From: Phoma sp. XZ068
Lineage: Eukaryota; Ascomycota; Dothideomycetes; Pleosporales; Didymellaceae
Reading direction: 5' to 3'
Length of the DNA stretch: 64,000 nucleotides
Assembly: GCA_004835665.1 (NCBI GenBank)
Contig: RBKR01000017.1
Span: forward strand, 1 to 64,000
Shown here: piece after piece, positions 42,049 to 56,759 of the stretch
How positions within the stretch are numbered: position 1 is the stretch's first letter
Layout of the letters: each line of letters begins with the position of its first letter
Program-made: the position numbers and the translations under genes
Notes under the pieces: model-generated
The model's database searches: none
Seen by the model: the letters and a program-made list of their open reading frames with translations, nothing else
Told to the model about the DNA's origin: nothing

Positions 42049-42281
42049 TGTCAGACACATGGCTTATAGGAGTTGAATACTTGTATTACTACGCTTGGGT
42101 AGGGCGTAGTCACTGGAGTTACCTCTGTGCAGGGTAACCAGAGTATATAGAGCCTAGCTTAGCTGTTTGCTACAAGGTAGCGAACAGTCTACTGTTAATT
42201 AACCTTGTTTGGGACTGTTGTAGTCCTGCCTGCTTGTATCGATACTTCTCTCCCCAGTGCCCCCGGCTATCAAGCCTGACA
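42049..42281 (+). repeat. 3' LTR of the chromovirus
   Basis: It is 233 bp, identical in length to the 5' LTR, and followed by the GCTAC target duplication. Confidence 0.93.
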
Positions 42282-42860
42282 GCTACTTTAAAGTATAGTA
42301 AAAATACTATCTTTATAATATAAATAATCTAGTTAGATATAGGCTTTTTAGCTTAGTATTAAGGTTATAAACTAAGCAAAGCTTATAAATACTTCTAAGG
42401 TTAGTTCTCTAGAATAGGTACTAGTATAGAAGAGGTTAGTATAGATACCTAGTAGAATACTATAATAACTATAGAGGTTAATAATAAGTAGTATAGATAG
42501 TTAATCTGTCTAGCTTAAAAGTTAGGTTAAGTTCTAATAATAAAGTTAATTAATAAAGTTAAATATAATACTATAAGGGCAGTGTTCCTAATTACTATAT
42601 ACTAAGAAGTATTCTATATTTCTTATAATATCCTATAAAGTTCTATAGGAGGCCCTATAGTTTCTATAAGTAGTTTATAGTTCTTTATAGAATACTTATA
42701 TAATATTTTATACTATCTTATATTCTTAGTATAGTTTATCTTTATAGGATTATAAGATATTATATAGTCTTCTTAGCCCTATACTATTAATCTATAACTA
42801 TAACTTTATTATACTATACCTCTTCCTCTAAGATTATAATAGATAGCTATAGTATATTAC
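42282..42860. other. AT-rich flank with a truncated LTR
   Basis: At 42357-42604 lies the first half of an LTR of the second gypsy family. It is the variant also seen at 56760, starting TATTAAGGTTATAAACTAAG. It breaks off at about 42604. The rest, to the ATTAC target duplication at 42856-42860, is unidentified RIP-type sequence. Confidence 0.65.
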
Positions 42861-43400
42861 TATTATAATCTACTTATAACTAGCTAACTAGAATACTAAT
42901 AGCTATAGATACTAATAGCTCTAATATAATAATTATATAGAGCTTCTTATACAGTATAGTTATAGTATAGTTTTATTATAGGTTATATAATAAGCTTACC
43001 TTTTAGTAAGTAAGCTAGGTAGACTATATATAAGGGCTTATATAGCTTATATTAAGCTTAGTAATCTTAGCTTATAAGCTAAGCTAGGTAAGCTACTATA
43101 ATTATTATAGTATATAGTACTTAGAAACACAACCCTTATAGTTTATATTTAACCTAATTAATATACTTTATTATTAGAACTCTACCTATATATTAAGATA
43201 GATAGATTAACTATCTATACTCCTTACTATAACCTAACTTTTAAGATAGACAGTCTACTCTATACTACTTATTATTACCTATAGTTACTATAGTATTTTA
43301 CTAAGTATCTATACCCTCTATAATCTACTATATATTTATTTATTCTAGAGAACTAACCTTAGAAGTATCTATAAGCTTTGCTTAGAATATAACCTTAATA
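42861..43400 (+). repeat. Left LTR of the split family 2 gypsy element
   Basis: The 540-bp LTR reads TATTATAATC...AACCTTAATA. The right copy at 56151 still starts TGTTATAATC, which shows the original TG terminus. Confidence 0.8.
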
Positions 43401-46269
43401 TTTTAAATACTCTAAAAATAAGTAATATATTAGAAGATTATATTATTAATAGTACCTCTACTATAACTAATATAGGACTAGTAAGTTATAAACTTAAGGT
43501 TACTAAACTAGACCTTTACTATAGAGATTAATCTAAGCTTAAAGACTAGCTGCTCTAGTTTAACCTATTCTTTACCTTCTAAGGTATAACTATTAATAAG
43601 GATTAAAAGGTTAAACTAGTAGCTTCCTATATATAAGGTAATATATTTAAATAGATTAAGCCCTTTATATAGAATAAGATAATTAACACTATATCTATTA
43701 AAGATAATATATAGCTTAATAATTTTAGATACTTTAAAGACAAGATCTAATAAATCTTTAGAGTTTCTAATATACTAGTTATTACTAGACGCAGTATATA
43801 GCGTATTTATTAGACTACTTTAGCTGCTAACTACACTATAGAATTTTAGGCTTTAGCCTATAATATAGACTAGAATAATACTATACTAATAACTATATTT
43901 TAATAAGAATTAAAGCCTAAGGTTAAGAAGAAACTTATATATACTAGTATAAAGATTAACACTCTTAATAACCTTACTAGCAAAGCTATTAATATTAATA
44001 TTTAACTCTATAAACTTTAACAGGAGTTATATAACAACCTATATACTTAAGTTATAACCTAGTTACCTTAACTACTATATAATTAATAGCGTAGTAACAC
44101 CTACTATAGAGGCTGTAGAAATAGCTATTACCTTAATATAGGATATAGGATCTATAGCAATACCTAGAGTAGATACTATAGACCTAAGGTAATAGACTTA
44201 TCTAATATCTATAAAGGGCCTACTACTATACTATATTAGAATAAAAAGAATAAAGAATATAATAATAGAAATAAAAGTAAGAACTACTATAATTATAGTA
44301 AGCTAGAACACTTTACTAAGAACTATTATTTAAAAAATAAAGTCTTCTAATAGATTAATATTATTACCTATACTTTATATAATAAAGATATAGATACTAG
44401 TAAATAGGAAATTCTTACTAAAGAAATTAGATAACTTCTTATAGACCCTAAGCTAGAATATATATATAACACTATACCTAGAATCCTAGAAATCTATACT
44501 AGGCCTAAGATACTATATTATAAATCTTATACTATATAGACTTTAGATTCTAAAGATAAGCTAATAATATAGAAATATAATAAGAATATTAGGTAAGGTA
44601 ATAATAAGTTATATAACGCTGTCTATAGACAGCTTACCCTAGAACTACTTAAAGAATATCTATAATATAATAGTAAGGAGCATCCTACACTCTTATACGC
44701 TATATAGGAAATAGAAGCTAAGTATATACAAGCCTACCTCTTATATAACTCTAATACCTTAAGCTAATTTAAATAATAATTAATAAATAGTATATTATAG
44801 AATAAAGATTAGGCTAAAGAAATATTCTAGGAATAGGCAGAATAAAACTATATAATAGTAGCTAAGCTTAAATACTAGAATTATAACCTACTATAAAAAG
44901 ATAAACTACACTTTACTTAACTAGCAATTACCCTATAAATATAAACTACTATATTATATAAGATTAATAAATAAAACCTATTTTACTATAAAATATTATA
45001 GAAGTAATACCTATATAATAGATATAAGGAATATTATAATAAGAAAGTTAGATACTAAATATTCCCTATTAATATATAATAATATAAGGAGAAATAGTAT
45101 TAGTATATATAAGTATAATACTTAGATTACTTATTTAATAAGTATATATAATTACACTTTCTAGAGTACGCACGCCCTAAAGATATTCTAGATATATAGA
45201 TAATTATTAATAAAGCATATAAAGAATATTAGTAGCAGCTATATATAAATAAGAAATATATATACTATACTAGCAAGAAAAAAGTCTATAGATTTAAACT
45301 AGAGCAGTATTTTTTAGGCCTATACTAACTAGCTCCTAGTATAAGACTATTAATACTATTAGAGTAGACTTACTTACTAAACTACTAATCTTTATTAATA
45401 GATAAAGATTTATAGTAATATTAGACTTAGGAGTAGAAAGTAGCTATATCTTAAAAGCTATAGTAAAATAAGCTAGACTCTAGTTATATAGAAAAGAGAT
45501 TACCTATGTCCTTAGAGTAGCTAATAGGTAGTTAATACTAGATAACTTTATAGTTACTTATAAAACTAATATACTATTAAAGTTAGAAAACTATAAGGAG
45601 GTATTTACCCTTAATATCTTTAGAATAGCTATCTATAATATTATATTAAGAATCCTCTAGTTATAGAAGTATAACTTATAAATTAATTAGAAAATATCTA
45701 AGCTTTTATTTAAATATAGATACAGCACTACTATATTAAGACCTATATAGTTTATAATATAACTAGTAGATAAAAAGAAGATTAGCAATATTTCTTTAAA
45801 TAAGATATACTAAGATAGAGCAGTTAACTCTATAGATGCTAAACACTCTATAAGTTATAAAGTAAGAGTTAAGAAGAAAAATAGTATACCTTCTAATATT
45901 CTAGATAAATATAAGAGTTATAAAGAACTCTTCTATAATAAAAAGACTATAAAAGTATTACTATAGTATAAACTCTAGAATTATAAGATTAAGCTCTAGA
46001 AAGGAAAGATACTAACTTTTAGGCTAATATATAGACTATTAGAAAAGAAACTCTAAGTACTTTATAAGTATATTAATAAGAACTTTAAGAAAGAATTTAT
46101 TAAACAATTAGAATTACCTATAGAATACTCTATTCTCTTTATACTAAAGAAAGATAGTAGTAACTAACTATATATTAACTATTAGAAACTTAATAATATT
46201 ACTATAAAAAATAGGTACCTATTACTAAATATATTTAAGTTATAGGATTACTTAGCTAGAGTATAATAC

Positions 46270-46818
46270 TATTAAGGTTATATCCTAAGTAAAGCTTATA
46301 AATACTTCTAAGGTTAGTTCTCTAGAATAAATAGATATATAGTAGATTATAGAGGGTATAGATACTTAGTAAAACACTGTTATAACTATAGGTAATAATA
46401 AGTAGTATAGAGTAGACTGTCTATCTTAAAGGTAGAGTTATAGTAAGGAGTATAGATAGTTAATCTGTCTATCTTAATATGTAGGTAGAGATTCTAATAA
46501 TAAAGTATATTAATTAGGTTAAATATACTACTATAAGGGTAGTGTTCCTAATTACTATATACTATAATAATTATAGTAGCTTACCTAGCTTACTATAAGC
46601 TGTATAAGCTAAGATTACTAAGCTTAATATAAGCTATATAAGCCTTTATATATAGTCTACCTAGCTTACTTACTAAGAGGTAAGCTTATTATATAACCTA
46701 TAATAAAACTACGCTATAACTATACTATATAGGAAGCCCTATATAATTATTATATTAGAGCTGTTAGTATCTATAGCTATTAGCATTCTAGTTAGCTAGT
46801 TATAAGTAGATTATAATA
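46270..46818 (-). repeat. LTR of the nested gypsy element (window-left copy)
   Basis: The 549-bp LTR reads TATTAAGGTTATATCC...GATTATAATA on the + strand. It is almost identical to the copy at 52642-53190. Confidence 0.85.
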
Positions 46819-49800
46819 CTATCCTCTCTTCCTCTAGAACTTGCCTTAAGTTTTATTAGCTATTCTTTATAAGTATAGCCCTGCTACTACTTAGTTCCTA
46901 TTATATTATTATATCCTCTACTACCTAAAAGCGTCTATATCTTAGTATTAAAATCTATTACTATAACACTATTATACCTATCTCTTATAATTATTACTTT
47001 ACTTTAGGCTATAATTGTTTTATTATACCTTCTATAAACTATCTAAAATACACTAAGTATATCTATATTAGATATCTATATATTAACCTTTTCTAGGAGT
47101 CTCTAGACAAGATATAGGCTAAATATAAAAAAAAGGTAGAAAAAGATAAAAAGTTATTATCTAAAGTAATTATATAATTACTATATAATAAGAAAATCCT
47201 AGCCTAAGCAAAGAATAGGGCTGTAAAGAAGGCTAAGTACCTAGTAAATAAGTTAGAGGAGTTAGGTAAAGGTGTCTATACTAAGGAGATAAACTGCCCT
47301 ATAGTAGACCTGCTAGTAAGGTATTCTCCTATAATATAGGCTATACTTAACTTACTAGATACCTCTATAAACTTTAGAATAAGTTTAGTAGTTATTAGTA
47401 ATTTATAAGGTTTATAACTAACTCCTATATATTTTCTATATTAAAGTAGCCTAACTATTTAACTAGGTATTTATTCTTATAGCCTTTCTTTTAGTATTAT
47501 ATTATTTTTTTAACTTTCTACTTAGTCTCTTCTTTAACCTAGTAGTAGAAGTCCTTCTAGATTAGTATATTAGAGTCTACTAGTTCTAATAGTAATATAT
47601 AGAATATAGAATATATCTTAGTATCCTATAGTAGTTTAAGTTAATAGTTTATAGGGCTAATTTGCCTAGAAATAAAAAATAGTCTAACCTTAATATAATC
47701 TAGTTTTTTTATTAGTCTTTATATTTATAAGTTTTTTATAAAGAGATAGACTTTATCCCCCTCTTTTAGCTAAGGTGCTGTTTTTCTTTTCTTGTTAATA
47801 TAAGAGATTGCTTATTATTAAGCTTTATTAATATTTTTAAGTAATTTCTAGTATACTTCCTTTAGTCTTTATACTAAAGTTATTACTAAATCTATTTAGA
47901 TATTACTATTAAGAAATCTTATAAAGAGGTTTAGATATCTTCTATAGTTTATAAAGAATAGTGTTATACCTATTACTTCTAATAGTTTATTATTATATAT
48001 AATCTATACTATAGGTAATAGTAAAACCTAGTTATCTTATTCTTAGTTACTATATATTCTTAAGTATATTTCTATAGTTTAATTTATTCTTTCTATTTAT
48101 CTGTCTGTCTATAGATAATATATAGTTAATAGCTTTTTCTTAGTACTAATAGCTGCTATAAGTATAGTTTAATAGTTTAATATAAAGAGCTTATCTCTAT
48201 TACTAATAATTAATTCTAGTATACTATAATAATAGATAATCCTATCTAGAAATACTTATGCAAGCTGCTCTATAGTATAACTATATTAAAATAGTATTAT
48301 TTCTACTACTTTAGTAAACCTATCTACTATAATAAAGATTAAGTTATAGATATATTCTATAACAGGGTTCTTAGAGATTAGTAGTTATATAATAAAGTCT
48401 ATTATAATATTTATCTATAGTGCTATAGGTAGGTCTATTACTTATATTTCTCTATACTTTATATATATACTGTGTTTGTTCTATTAGTAATTAACATAGT
48501 TCTTAATAAACTTAGTAACTTTGTCTTTTATATAGCTAAACTTATAGTATTATCTAATAAGTTCTATTGTTTATATTATACTAGAGTGTCTATAAAGTAG
48601 GTTATTATAGTATTATATAATAATTTCTATTTAAAGTTCCTCTAGTACTACTATAGGTATATATTATTCTTATTAAACTTATATTATATTATTAAGCTAC
48701 TAAGATAGTTCTAGTAACCTATCCTTATATATCTATAGGATAGTATATTCTTTAATTATTTTTTCTTCTATAAGATTATGTTGTTAACTTAGTATATTAG
48801 CTCTTATATTATTTTTTTCTAGAGTATATATTATCTTAAACTTATATTATTCTAGGAATTCTAACTATTATACCTATTAGCTATTAAGCTTCTTAGTTAT
48901 AGTAAAGTACACTAGGTTCTTATAGTCTATAAAGATAGTAAGTTCTAAGCAGCTTTCTATATAGATTTACTAGTACTTTAGTATATCTACTATTACTATA
49001 AGTTCCTTGTTATAAATATTATATTATTCTTCTAGTCTAGAAAACTTTCTTAAGTAATAGATAATTAGGTACTATTTACTATTATATTTCTATAATATAT
49101 ATGCTCCTAATACTAGTTCTAAGGTATTAGTTTTAATTTATAGTAGTTTATTACTTCTAAATATAACTAATATTAGTAGCTTAATATATACTTGCTTAAG
49201 TAATTAGAATATATCTTCCTGTTCCTACTTCTAATAAAATAGTATATTTTTCTATATAAGCTTTATAAGTAGTAGAGCTTTCTTAGAGTAGTTCTTAATA
49301 AAGTATTAGTTAAAGTTAATAAACCTAAGGAATTCTTAGATTTCTTTAACTATTATTAGGGTTAGCTAGTCTTTAATAACCTATATTTTCTTCTTACTTA
49401 TCTTAACTCTATATCTTCCTATAATATAGCTAAGGAATTCTACTTCTTCCTTATACTATTTATACTTCTCTAGTTTAAGTTAGAGGTCTACTTGTTCTAA
49501 GTAGTTAAGAACTTCTTTTATATATATAATATATTCTCTTAATATCTTTAAGTATACTAAGATATTATTAAGGTAAGCTACTACTATTCTGTCTAAGTGT
49601 ACTCTTAGTATATTATTAACTAGTTCTTAACACGTAGCTAGTATATTAGTTAGCCTAAATAGTATAACTATATACTTATAAAGACTATAATAGGTTCTAA
49701 ATACTATCTTCTATTTTTTACCTTTCTTTATATATATAAGGTTATATACTCCTTATAGGTCTAGTATAGTAAAGTATTATACTCTAGCTAAGTAATCTTA

Positions 49801-52641
49801 TAACTTAGATATATTTAGTAATAGGTACCTATTCTTAATAGTAATATTATTAAGTTTCTAATAGTTAATATATAGTTAGTTACTACTATCTTTTTTTAGT
49901 ATAAAGAGAATAGAGTATCCTATAGGTAATTCTAATTGTCTAATAAATTTCTTCTTAAGGTTCTTATTAATATACTTATAAAGTACTTAAAGTTTCTTTT
50001 CTAATAGTCTATATATTAGCCTAAAAGTTAGTATCTTTCCTTCCTAGAGCTTAATCTTATAATCCTAGAGTTTATACTATAGTAATACCTTTATAGTCTT
50101 CTTATTATAAAAGAGTTCTTTATAACTCTTATATTTATCTAGAATATTAGGAGGTATACTATTCTTCTCCTTAACTCTTACTTTATAACCTGTAGGGTGT
50201 TTTATGTCTATAGAGTTAACTACTCTATCTTAGTATGTCTTATTTAAAGAGATATTACTAATCTTCTTCTTATCTACTAGTTATATTATAAACTATATAG
50301 GTCTTAATATAGTTATACTATATTTATATCTAAATAAAAGCTTAGATATTTTCTAATTAATTTATAGGTTATACTTCTATAACTAGAGGATTCCTAATAT
50401 AATATTATAGATAGCTATTCTAAAGATATTAAGAGTAAATACCTCCTTATAGTTTTCTAACTTTAATAGTATGTTAGTCTTATAAGTAACTATAAAGTTA
50501 TCTAGTATTAACTACCTATTAGCTACTCTAAGGATATAGGTAATCTCTTTTCTATATAACTAGAGTCTAGCTTATTTTACTATAGCTTCTAAGATATAGC
50601 TACTCTCTACTCCTAAGTTTAATATTACTATAAATCTTTGTCTATTAATAAAGATTAGTAGTTTAGTAAGTAAGTCTACTCTAATAGTATTAATAGTCTT
50701 ATACTAGGAGCTAGTTAGCGTAGGCCTAAAAAATACTACTCTAGTCTAAATCTATAGACTTTCTTCTTACTAGTATAGTGTATATATTTCTTATTTATAT
50801 ATAGCTGCTACTAATATTCTTTACAGGCTTTATTAATAATTATCTATATATCTAGAATATCTTTAAGGTGTGTATACCCTAGAAAGTGTAATTATATACA
50901 CTTATTAAACAAGTAATTTAAGTATTATACTTATATATACTAATACTATTCCTCCTTGCATTATTGCGTGTTAATAGAGAATATTTAGTATCTAACTTTC
51001 TTATTATAATATTCCTTGCACCTGTTATACAGGTATTACTCCTATAATATTTTATAGTAAAATAGGTTTTATCTATTAATTTTATATAATATAGCAGTTT
51101 ATATTTATAGGGTAATTACTAGTTAAGTAAAGTCTAGTTTATCTTTTTATAGTAGGTTGCAATTCTAGTGTTTAAGCTTAGCTACTATTATATAGTTTTA
51201 TTCTACCTATTCCTAGAATATTTCTTTAGCCTAGTCTTTATTCTATAGTATACTATTTATTAGTTATTACTTAAATTAGCTTAGAGTGTTAGAGTTATAT
51301 AAAAGGTAGGCTTATATACACTTAGCTTCTATTTTCTATATAGCTTATAAGAGTATAGAGTATTCTTTACTATTATATTATAGGTATTCTTTAAGTAGTT
51401 CTAGGGTAAGCTGTCTGTAGACAGTATTATATAATTTATTATTACCTTGCCTAATATTTTTATTATACTTCTATATTATTAGCTTGTCCTTAGAATCTAA
51501 AGTCTATATAGTGTAAGATTTATAATATAGTGTCTTAGGCCTAGTATAGATTTCTAGGATCCTAGGTATAGTCTTATATATATATTCTAGCTTAGAGTCT
51601 ATAAGAAGTTATCTAATTTTTTTAGTAAGAATTTTCTATTTACTAGTATCTATATTCTTATTATATAAAGTATAGGTAATAATATTAATCTATTAGAAGA
51701 CCTTATTCTTTAAATAATAGTCTTTAGTAAAGTATCCTAGCTTACTATAGTTATAGTAGTTCCTACTCTTATTCCTATTATTATATCGTTTATTTTTTAT
51801 ATTCTAATATAGTATAGTTGTAGGCCCTTTATAGATATTAGACAAGTCTATTACCTTAGGTCTATAGTATCTACTCTAGGTATTATTATAGATTCTATAT
51901 CCTATATTAGGGTAATAACTATTTCTATAGCCTCTATAGTAGGTATTACTACACTATTAGTTATATAGTAGTTAAGGTAACTAGGTTATAACTTAAGTAT
52001 ATAGGTTATTATATAACTCTTATTAGAGTTTATAGAGTTAAATATTAATATTAATAGCTTTACTAGTAAGGTTATTAAGAGTATTAATCTTTATACTAGT
52101 ATATATAAGTTCTTCCTTAACCTTAGGCTTTAATTCTTATTAAAATATTATTATTAGTATAGTATTGTTCTAGTCTATATTGCAGGCTAAAGCCTAGAAT
52201 TCTATAGTATAGTTAGCAGCTAAGGTAGTCTAACAAATATGCTATATACTATATCTAGTAATAACTAGTATGTTAGAGACTCTAAAGATTTGTTAAATCT
52301 TATCTTTAAAGTGTCTAAAATTATTAAGCTATATATTATCTTTAATAGATATAGTATTAATTATTTTATTCTATATAAAGGGCTTAATCTATTTAAATAT
52401 ATTACCTTATATATAGGAGGCTACTAGTTTAACCTTCTAATTCTTATTAATAGTTACACCTTAGAAGGTAAAGAAAAGGTTAAACTAAAGTAGCTAGTCC
52501 TTAAGCTTAGATTAATCTCTATAATAAAGGTCTAGTTTAGCAACTTTAAGTTTATAACTTACTAGTTCTATATTAGTTATAGCAGAGGTACTATTAATAA
52601 TATAATCTTCTAATATATTACTTATTTTAGAGTGTTTAAAA

Positions 52642-53190
52642 TATTAAGGTTATATCCTAAGTAAAGCTTATAAATACTTCTAAGGTTAGTTCTCTAGAAT
52701 AAACAGATATATAGTAGATTATAGAGGGTATAGATACTTAGTAAAATACTATTATAACTATAAGTAATAATAAGTAGTATAGAGTAGACTGTCTATCTTA
52801 AAGGTAGAGTTATAGTAAGGAGTATAGATAGTTAATCTGTCTATCTTAATATATAGGTAGAGATTCTAATAATAAAGTATATTAATTAGGTTAAATATAC
52901 TACTATAAGGGTAGTATTCTTAATTACTATATACTATAATAATTATAGTAGCTTACCTAGCTTACTATAAGCTGTATAAGCTAAGATTACTAAGCTTAAT
53001 ATAAGCTGTATAAGTCTTTATATATAGTCTATCTAGCTTACTTACTAAGGGGTAAGCTTATTATATAACCTATAATAAAACTATACTATAACTATACTAT
53101 ATAGGAAGCCCTGTATAATTATTATATTAGAGCTATTAGTATCTACAGCTATTAGTATTCTAGTTAGCTAGTTATAAGTAGATTATAATA
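52642..53190 (-). repeat. LTR of the nested gypsy element (window-right copy)
   Basis: The 549-bp partner of 46270-46818 is followed by target duplication AATAC. Confidence 0.85.
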
Positions 53191-56150
53191 AATACTTTAC
53201 TACGCTAGACCTATAAGGAGTATATAACCTTATATATATAAAGGAAGGTAAAAAATAGAAGATAGTATTTAGAACCTATTATAGTCTTTATAAGTATATA
53301 GTTATACTATTTAGGCTAACTAACGCACTAGCTATATATTAAAAACTAGTTAATAATATACTAAGAGTATACTTAGACAGAATAGTAGTAGCTTACCTTA
53401 ATAATATCTTAGTATACTTAAAGATACTAAAAGAATATATTATATATATAAAAGAAGTTCTTAACTACTTAGGACAAGCAGACCTCTAACTTAAACTAGA
53501 GAAGTATAAATAGTATAAGAAAGAAGTAGAATTTCTTAGCTATATTATAGAAAGATATAGAGTTAAGATAAGTAAAAAGAAAATATAGGTTATTAAAGAC
53601 TAGCTAACTCTAATAATAGTTAAAGAAATTTAAGAATTCCTTAAGTTTATTAACTTTAACTAATACTTTATTAAAGACTACTCTAAGAAAGCTCTGCTAC
53701 TTATAAAGCTTATATATAAGGATATACTATTTTATTAGAAGTAGAAATAGGAAGATATATTCTAATTACTTAAGTAAGTATATATTAAGCTACTAATATT
53801 AGTTATATTTAGAAGTAATAAACTACTATAAATTAAAATTAATAACTTAAAACTAGTATTAGGAGTGTGCGTATTATAGAAATATAATAGTAAATAGTAT
53901 CTAATTACTTATTACTTAAGAAAGTTTTCTAAACTAGAAGAATAATATAATATTTATAATAAGAAACTTATAGTAATAGTAGATATACTAAAGTACTAGT
54001 AAATCTATATAGAAAGCTGCTTAGAACTTACTATCTTTATAGACTATAAGAACCTAGTATACTTTACTATAACTAAGAAGCTTAATAGCTAATAGGTATA
54101 ATAGTTAGAATTTCTAAAGTAATATAAGTTTAAGATAATATATACTCTAGAAAAGGACAATATAGGAGCTAATATACTAAGTTAATAATATAATCTTATA
54201 GGAGAAAGAATAATTAAGAAACACGCTATTTTATAGATATATAAGGATAGTTTACTTAAACTATCTTAGTAGCTTAATAATATAATATAAGTTTAATAAG
54301 AATAATATATACCTATAGCAGTACTAAAGAAACTTTAAATAGAAATTATTATATAATATTATAATAATCTACTTTATAGACACTTTAGTATAATATAAAT
54401 AATAGAACTTATTAGATAATACTATAAGTTTAGCTATATAAAGGACAAGGTTACTAAGTTTATTAAAAACTATATAGATTGCTAATAGAATAAATATAGT
54501 ATATATACAAAGTATAGAGAAATATAAGTAATAAAGATACTAACAGCACTATAGACAAATATTATAATAGATTTTATTATATAACTACTAATATCTAAGA
54601 ACCCTATTATAGGATATACCTATAACTTAATCTTTATTATAGTAGATAGGTTTACTAAAGCAGTAGAAATAATACTATTTTAATATAGTTATACTATAGA
54701 GTAGCTTATATAAGTATTTCTAGATAGGATTATCTATTACTATAGTATACTAGAATTAATTATTAGTAATAGAGACAAGCTCTTTATATTAAACTATTAA
54801 ACTATACTTATAGCAGCTATTAGTACTAAGAAAAAGCTATTAACTATATATTATCTGTAGACAGACAGATAAATAGAAAGAATAAATTAAACTATAGAAA
54901 TATACTTAAGGATATATAGTAACTAGGAGTAAAATAACTAGGTTTTACTATTACCTATAGTATAGATTATATATAATAACAAACTATTAAAAGTAATAGG
55001 TATAATACTATTCTTTATAAATAATAGAAGACATCTAAATCTCTTTATAAGATCTCTTAATAGTAATATCTAAATAGATTTAGTAATAACCTTAGTATAA
55101 AGGCTAAAGGAAGTATATTAGAAATTACTTAAAAATATTAATAAAGCTTAACAACAAGTAATCTCTTATATTAATTAGAAAAGAAAAATAGCACCTTAGC
55201 TAAAAATAGGGGATAAAGTCTACCTTCTTATAAAAAACTTATAAATATAAAGACTAATAAAAAAACTAGATTATATTAAGGTTAGACTATTTTTTATTTC
55301 TAGGTAAATTAGCCTTATAAACTATTAGCTTAAACTACTATAGGATACTAGAATATACTCTATATTCTATATATTACTATTAGAACTAGTAGACCCTAAT
55401 ATACTAATCTAGAAGAACTTTTACTACTAGGTTAAGAAAGAAACTAAGTAAGAAGTTAAAAAAATAATATAATACTAAAAGAAATGCTATAAAGATAAAT
55501 ACCTAGTTAAATAATTAAGCTACTCTAATATAGAAAATATATAGAAGCTAGTTATAAACCTTATAAATTACTAATAACTACTAAACTTATTCTAAAGTTT
55601 ATAAAGGTATTTAGTAAGTTAAGTATAGCCTATATTATAGGAAAATACTCTACTAGCGTGTCTACTATAGAGCAGTTTATCTCCTTAGTATAGATATCTT
55701 TGCCTAACTTCTTTAACTTATTTACTAGGTACTTAGCCTTCTTTATAGCCTTATTCTTTACTTAGGCTAGAATTTTCTTATTATATAGTAATTATATAAT
55801 TACTTTAGATAATAACTTTTTATCTTCTTCTACCTTTCTCTTATATTTAGCCTATATCTTGTCTAGAGACTCCTAGAAAAGGTTAATATATAAACGTCTA
55901 ATATAGATATACTTAGTATATTTTAGATAGTTTATAGAAGGTATAATAAAATAATTATAGCCTAAAGTAAAGTAATAATTATAAGAAATAGGTATAATAG
56001 TATTATAGTAATAGATTTTAATACTAAGATATAGATACTTTTAGGTAGTAAAGGATATAATAATATAATAGGAACTAAGTAGTAGTAGAGCTATACTTAT
56101 AAAAAATAGCTAATAAAACTTAAGGCAAGTTCTAGAGGAAGAGAGAATAG

Positions 56151-56697
56151 TGTTATAATCTATTTATAACTAGCTAACTAGAATACTAACAGCTATAAAT
56201 ACTAACAGCTCTAATATAATAATTATATAGGGCTTTCTATATAGTATAGTTATAGCGTAGTTTTATTATAGGTTATATAATAAGCTTATTTCTTAGCTAG
56301 TAAGCTAGGTAGACTATATATAAGGGCTTATGCAGCTTATATTAAGCTTAGTAATCTTAGCTTATATAGCTTATAGTAAGCTAGGTAAGCTACTATAATT
56401 ATTATAGTATATAGTACTTAGAAATATAACCCTTATAGTTTATATTTAACCTAATTAATATACTTTATTATTAGAACTCTACCTACATGTTAAGATAGAT
56501 AGATTAACTATCTATACTCCTTACTATAACCTAACTTTTAAAATAGACAGTCTACTCTATACTACTTATTATTACCTATAGTTGCTATAGTATTTTACTA
56601 AGTATCTATACCTTCTATAATCTACTATATATCTGTTTATTCTAGAGAACTAACCTTAGAAGTATCTATAAGCTTTGCTTAGGATATAACTTTAATA
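56151..56697 (+). repeat. Right LTR of the split family 2 gypsy element
   Basis: The 547-bp LTR keeps the TG start (TGTTATAATC) and ends AACTTTAATA. It is followed by target duplication ATTAC. Confidence 0.8.
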
Positions 56698-56759
56698 ATT
56701 ACTATAAAAGATATATATCTTATTTAAAAGCTTAAAGTATAAGCTATACCTAAGCTTTC

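Larger units (their letters stand above)
34877..42281 (+). mobile_element. Complete Ty3/gypsy chromovirus LTR retrotransposon (7.4 kb)
   Basis: Two 233-bp LTRs (34877-35109 and 42049-42281) with TGTCAG...CTGACA ends flank gag, pol with a C-terminal chromodomain, and an antisense gene. The element is bounded by a perfect 5-bp target duplication GCTAC (34872-34876 and 42282-42286), which proves a simple insertion into AT-rich DNA. Its genes carry many CAG/CAA-to-TAG/TAA stops, so it is inactive. It is far less mutated than its surroundings and is therefore younger. Confidence 0.95.
46270..53190 (-). mobile_element. Nested family 2 gypsy element in inverted orientation (6.9 kb)
   Basis: Two LTRs of exactly 549 bp (46270-46818 and 52642-53190) flank an internal region read on the minus strand. 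The 5-bp target duplication AATAC is present at 46265-46269 and 53191-53195. Removing the insertion rejoins the RT region of the host element, and the joint can be checked against this element's own RT near 49770-49800. It is of the same family as its host. Its gag end lies at the right, with the zinc knuckle reverse-complemented near 51720-51760. All frames are closed by RIP-type stops. Confidence 0.88.
42861..56697 (+). mobile_element. RIP-degraded gypsy chromovirus, family 2, split by a nested element
   Basis: LTRs lie at 42861-43400 and 56151-56697, flanked by the target duplication ATTAC (42856-42860; 56698-56702). The two halves of the element are 43401-46269 (gag, protease, start of RT) and 53196-56150 (rest of RT to chromodomain); 46270-53190 is a later insertion. 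Coding signatures survive mutation: a zinc knuckle read as YNYSKLEHFTKNYY near 44285-44330; RT with YLNNILVY (from YLDD) near 53394; integrase near 54480-55000; and a chromodomain-like KDKYLVKQLSYSNIEN near 55500. All frames are broken by stops, so nothing is expressed. Confidence 0.85.
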
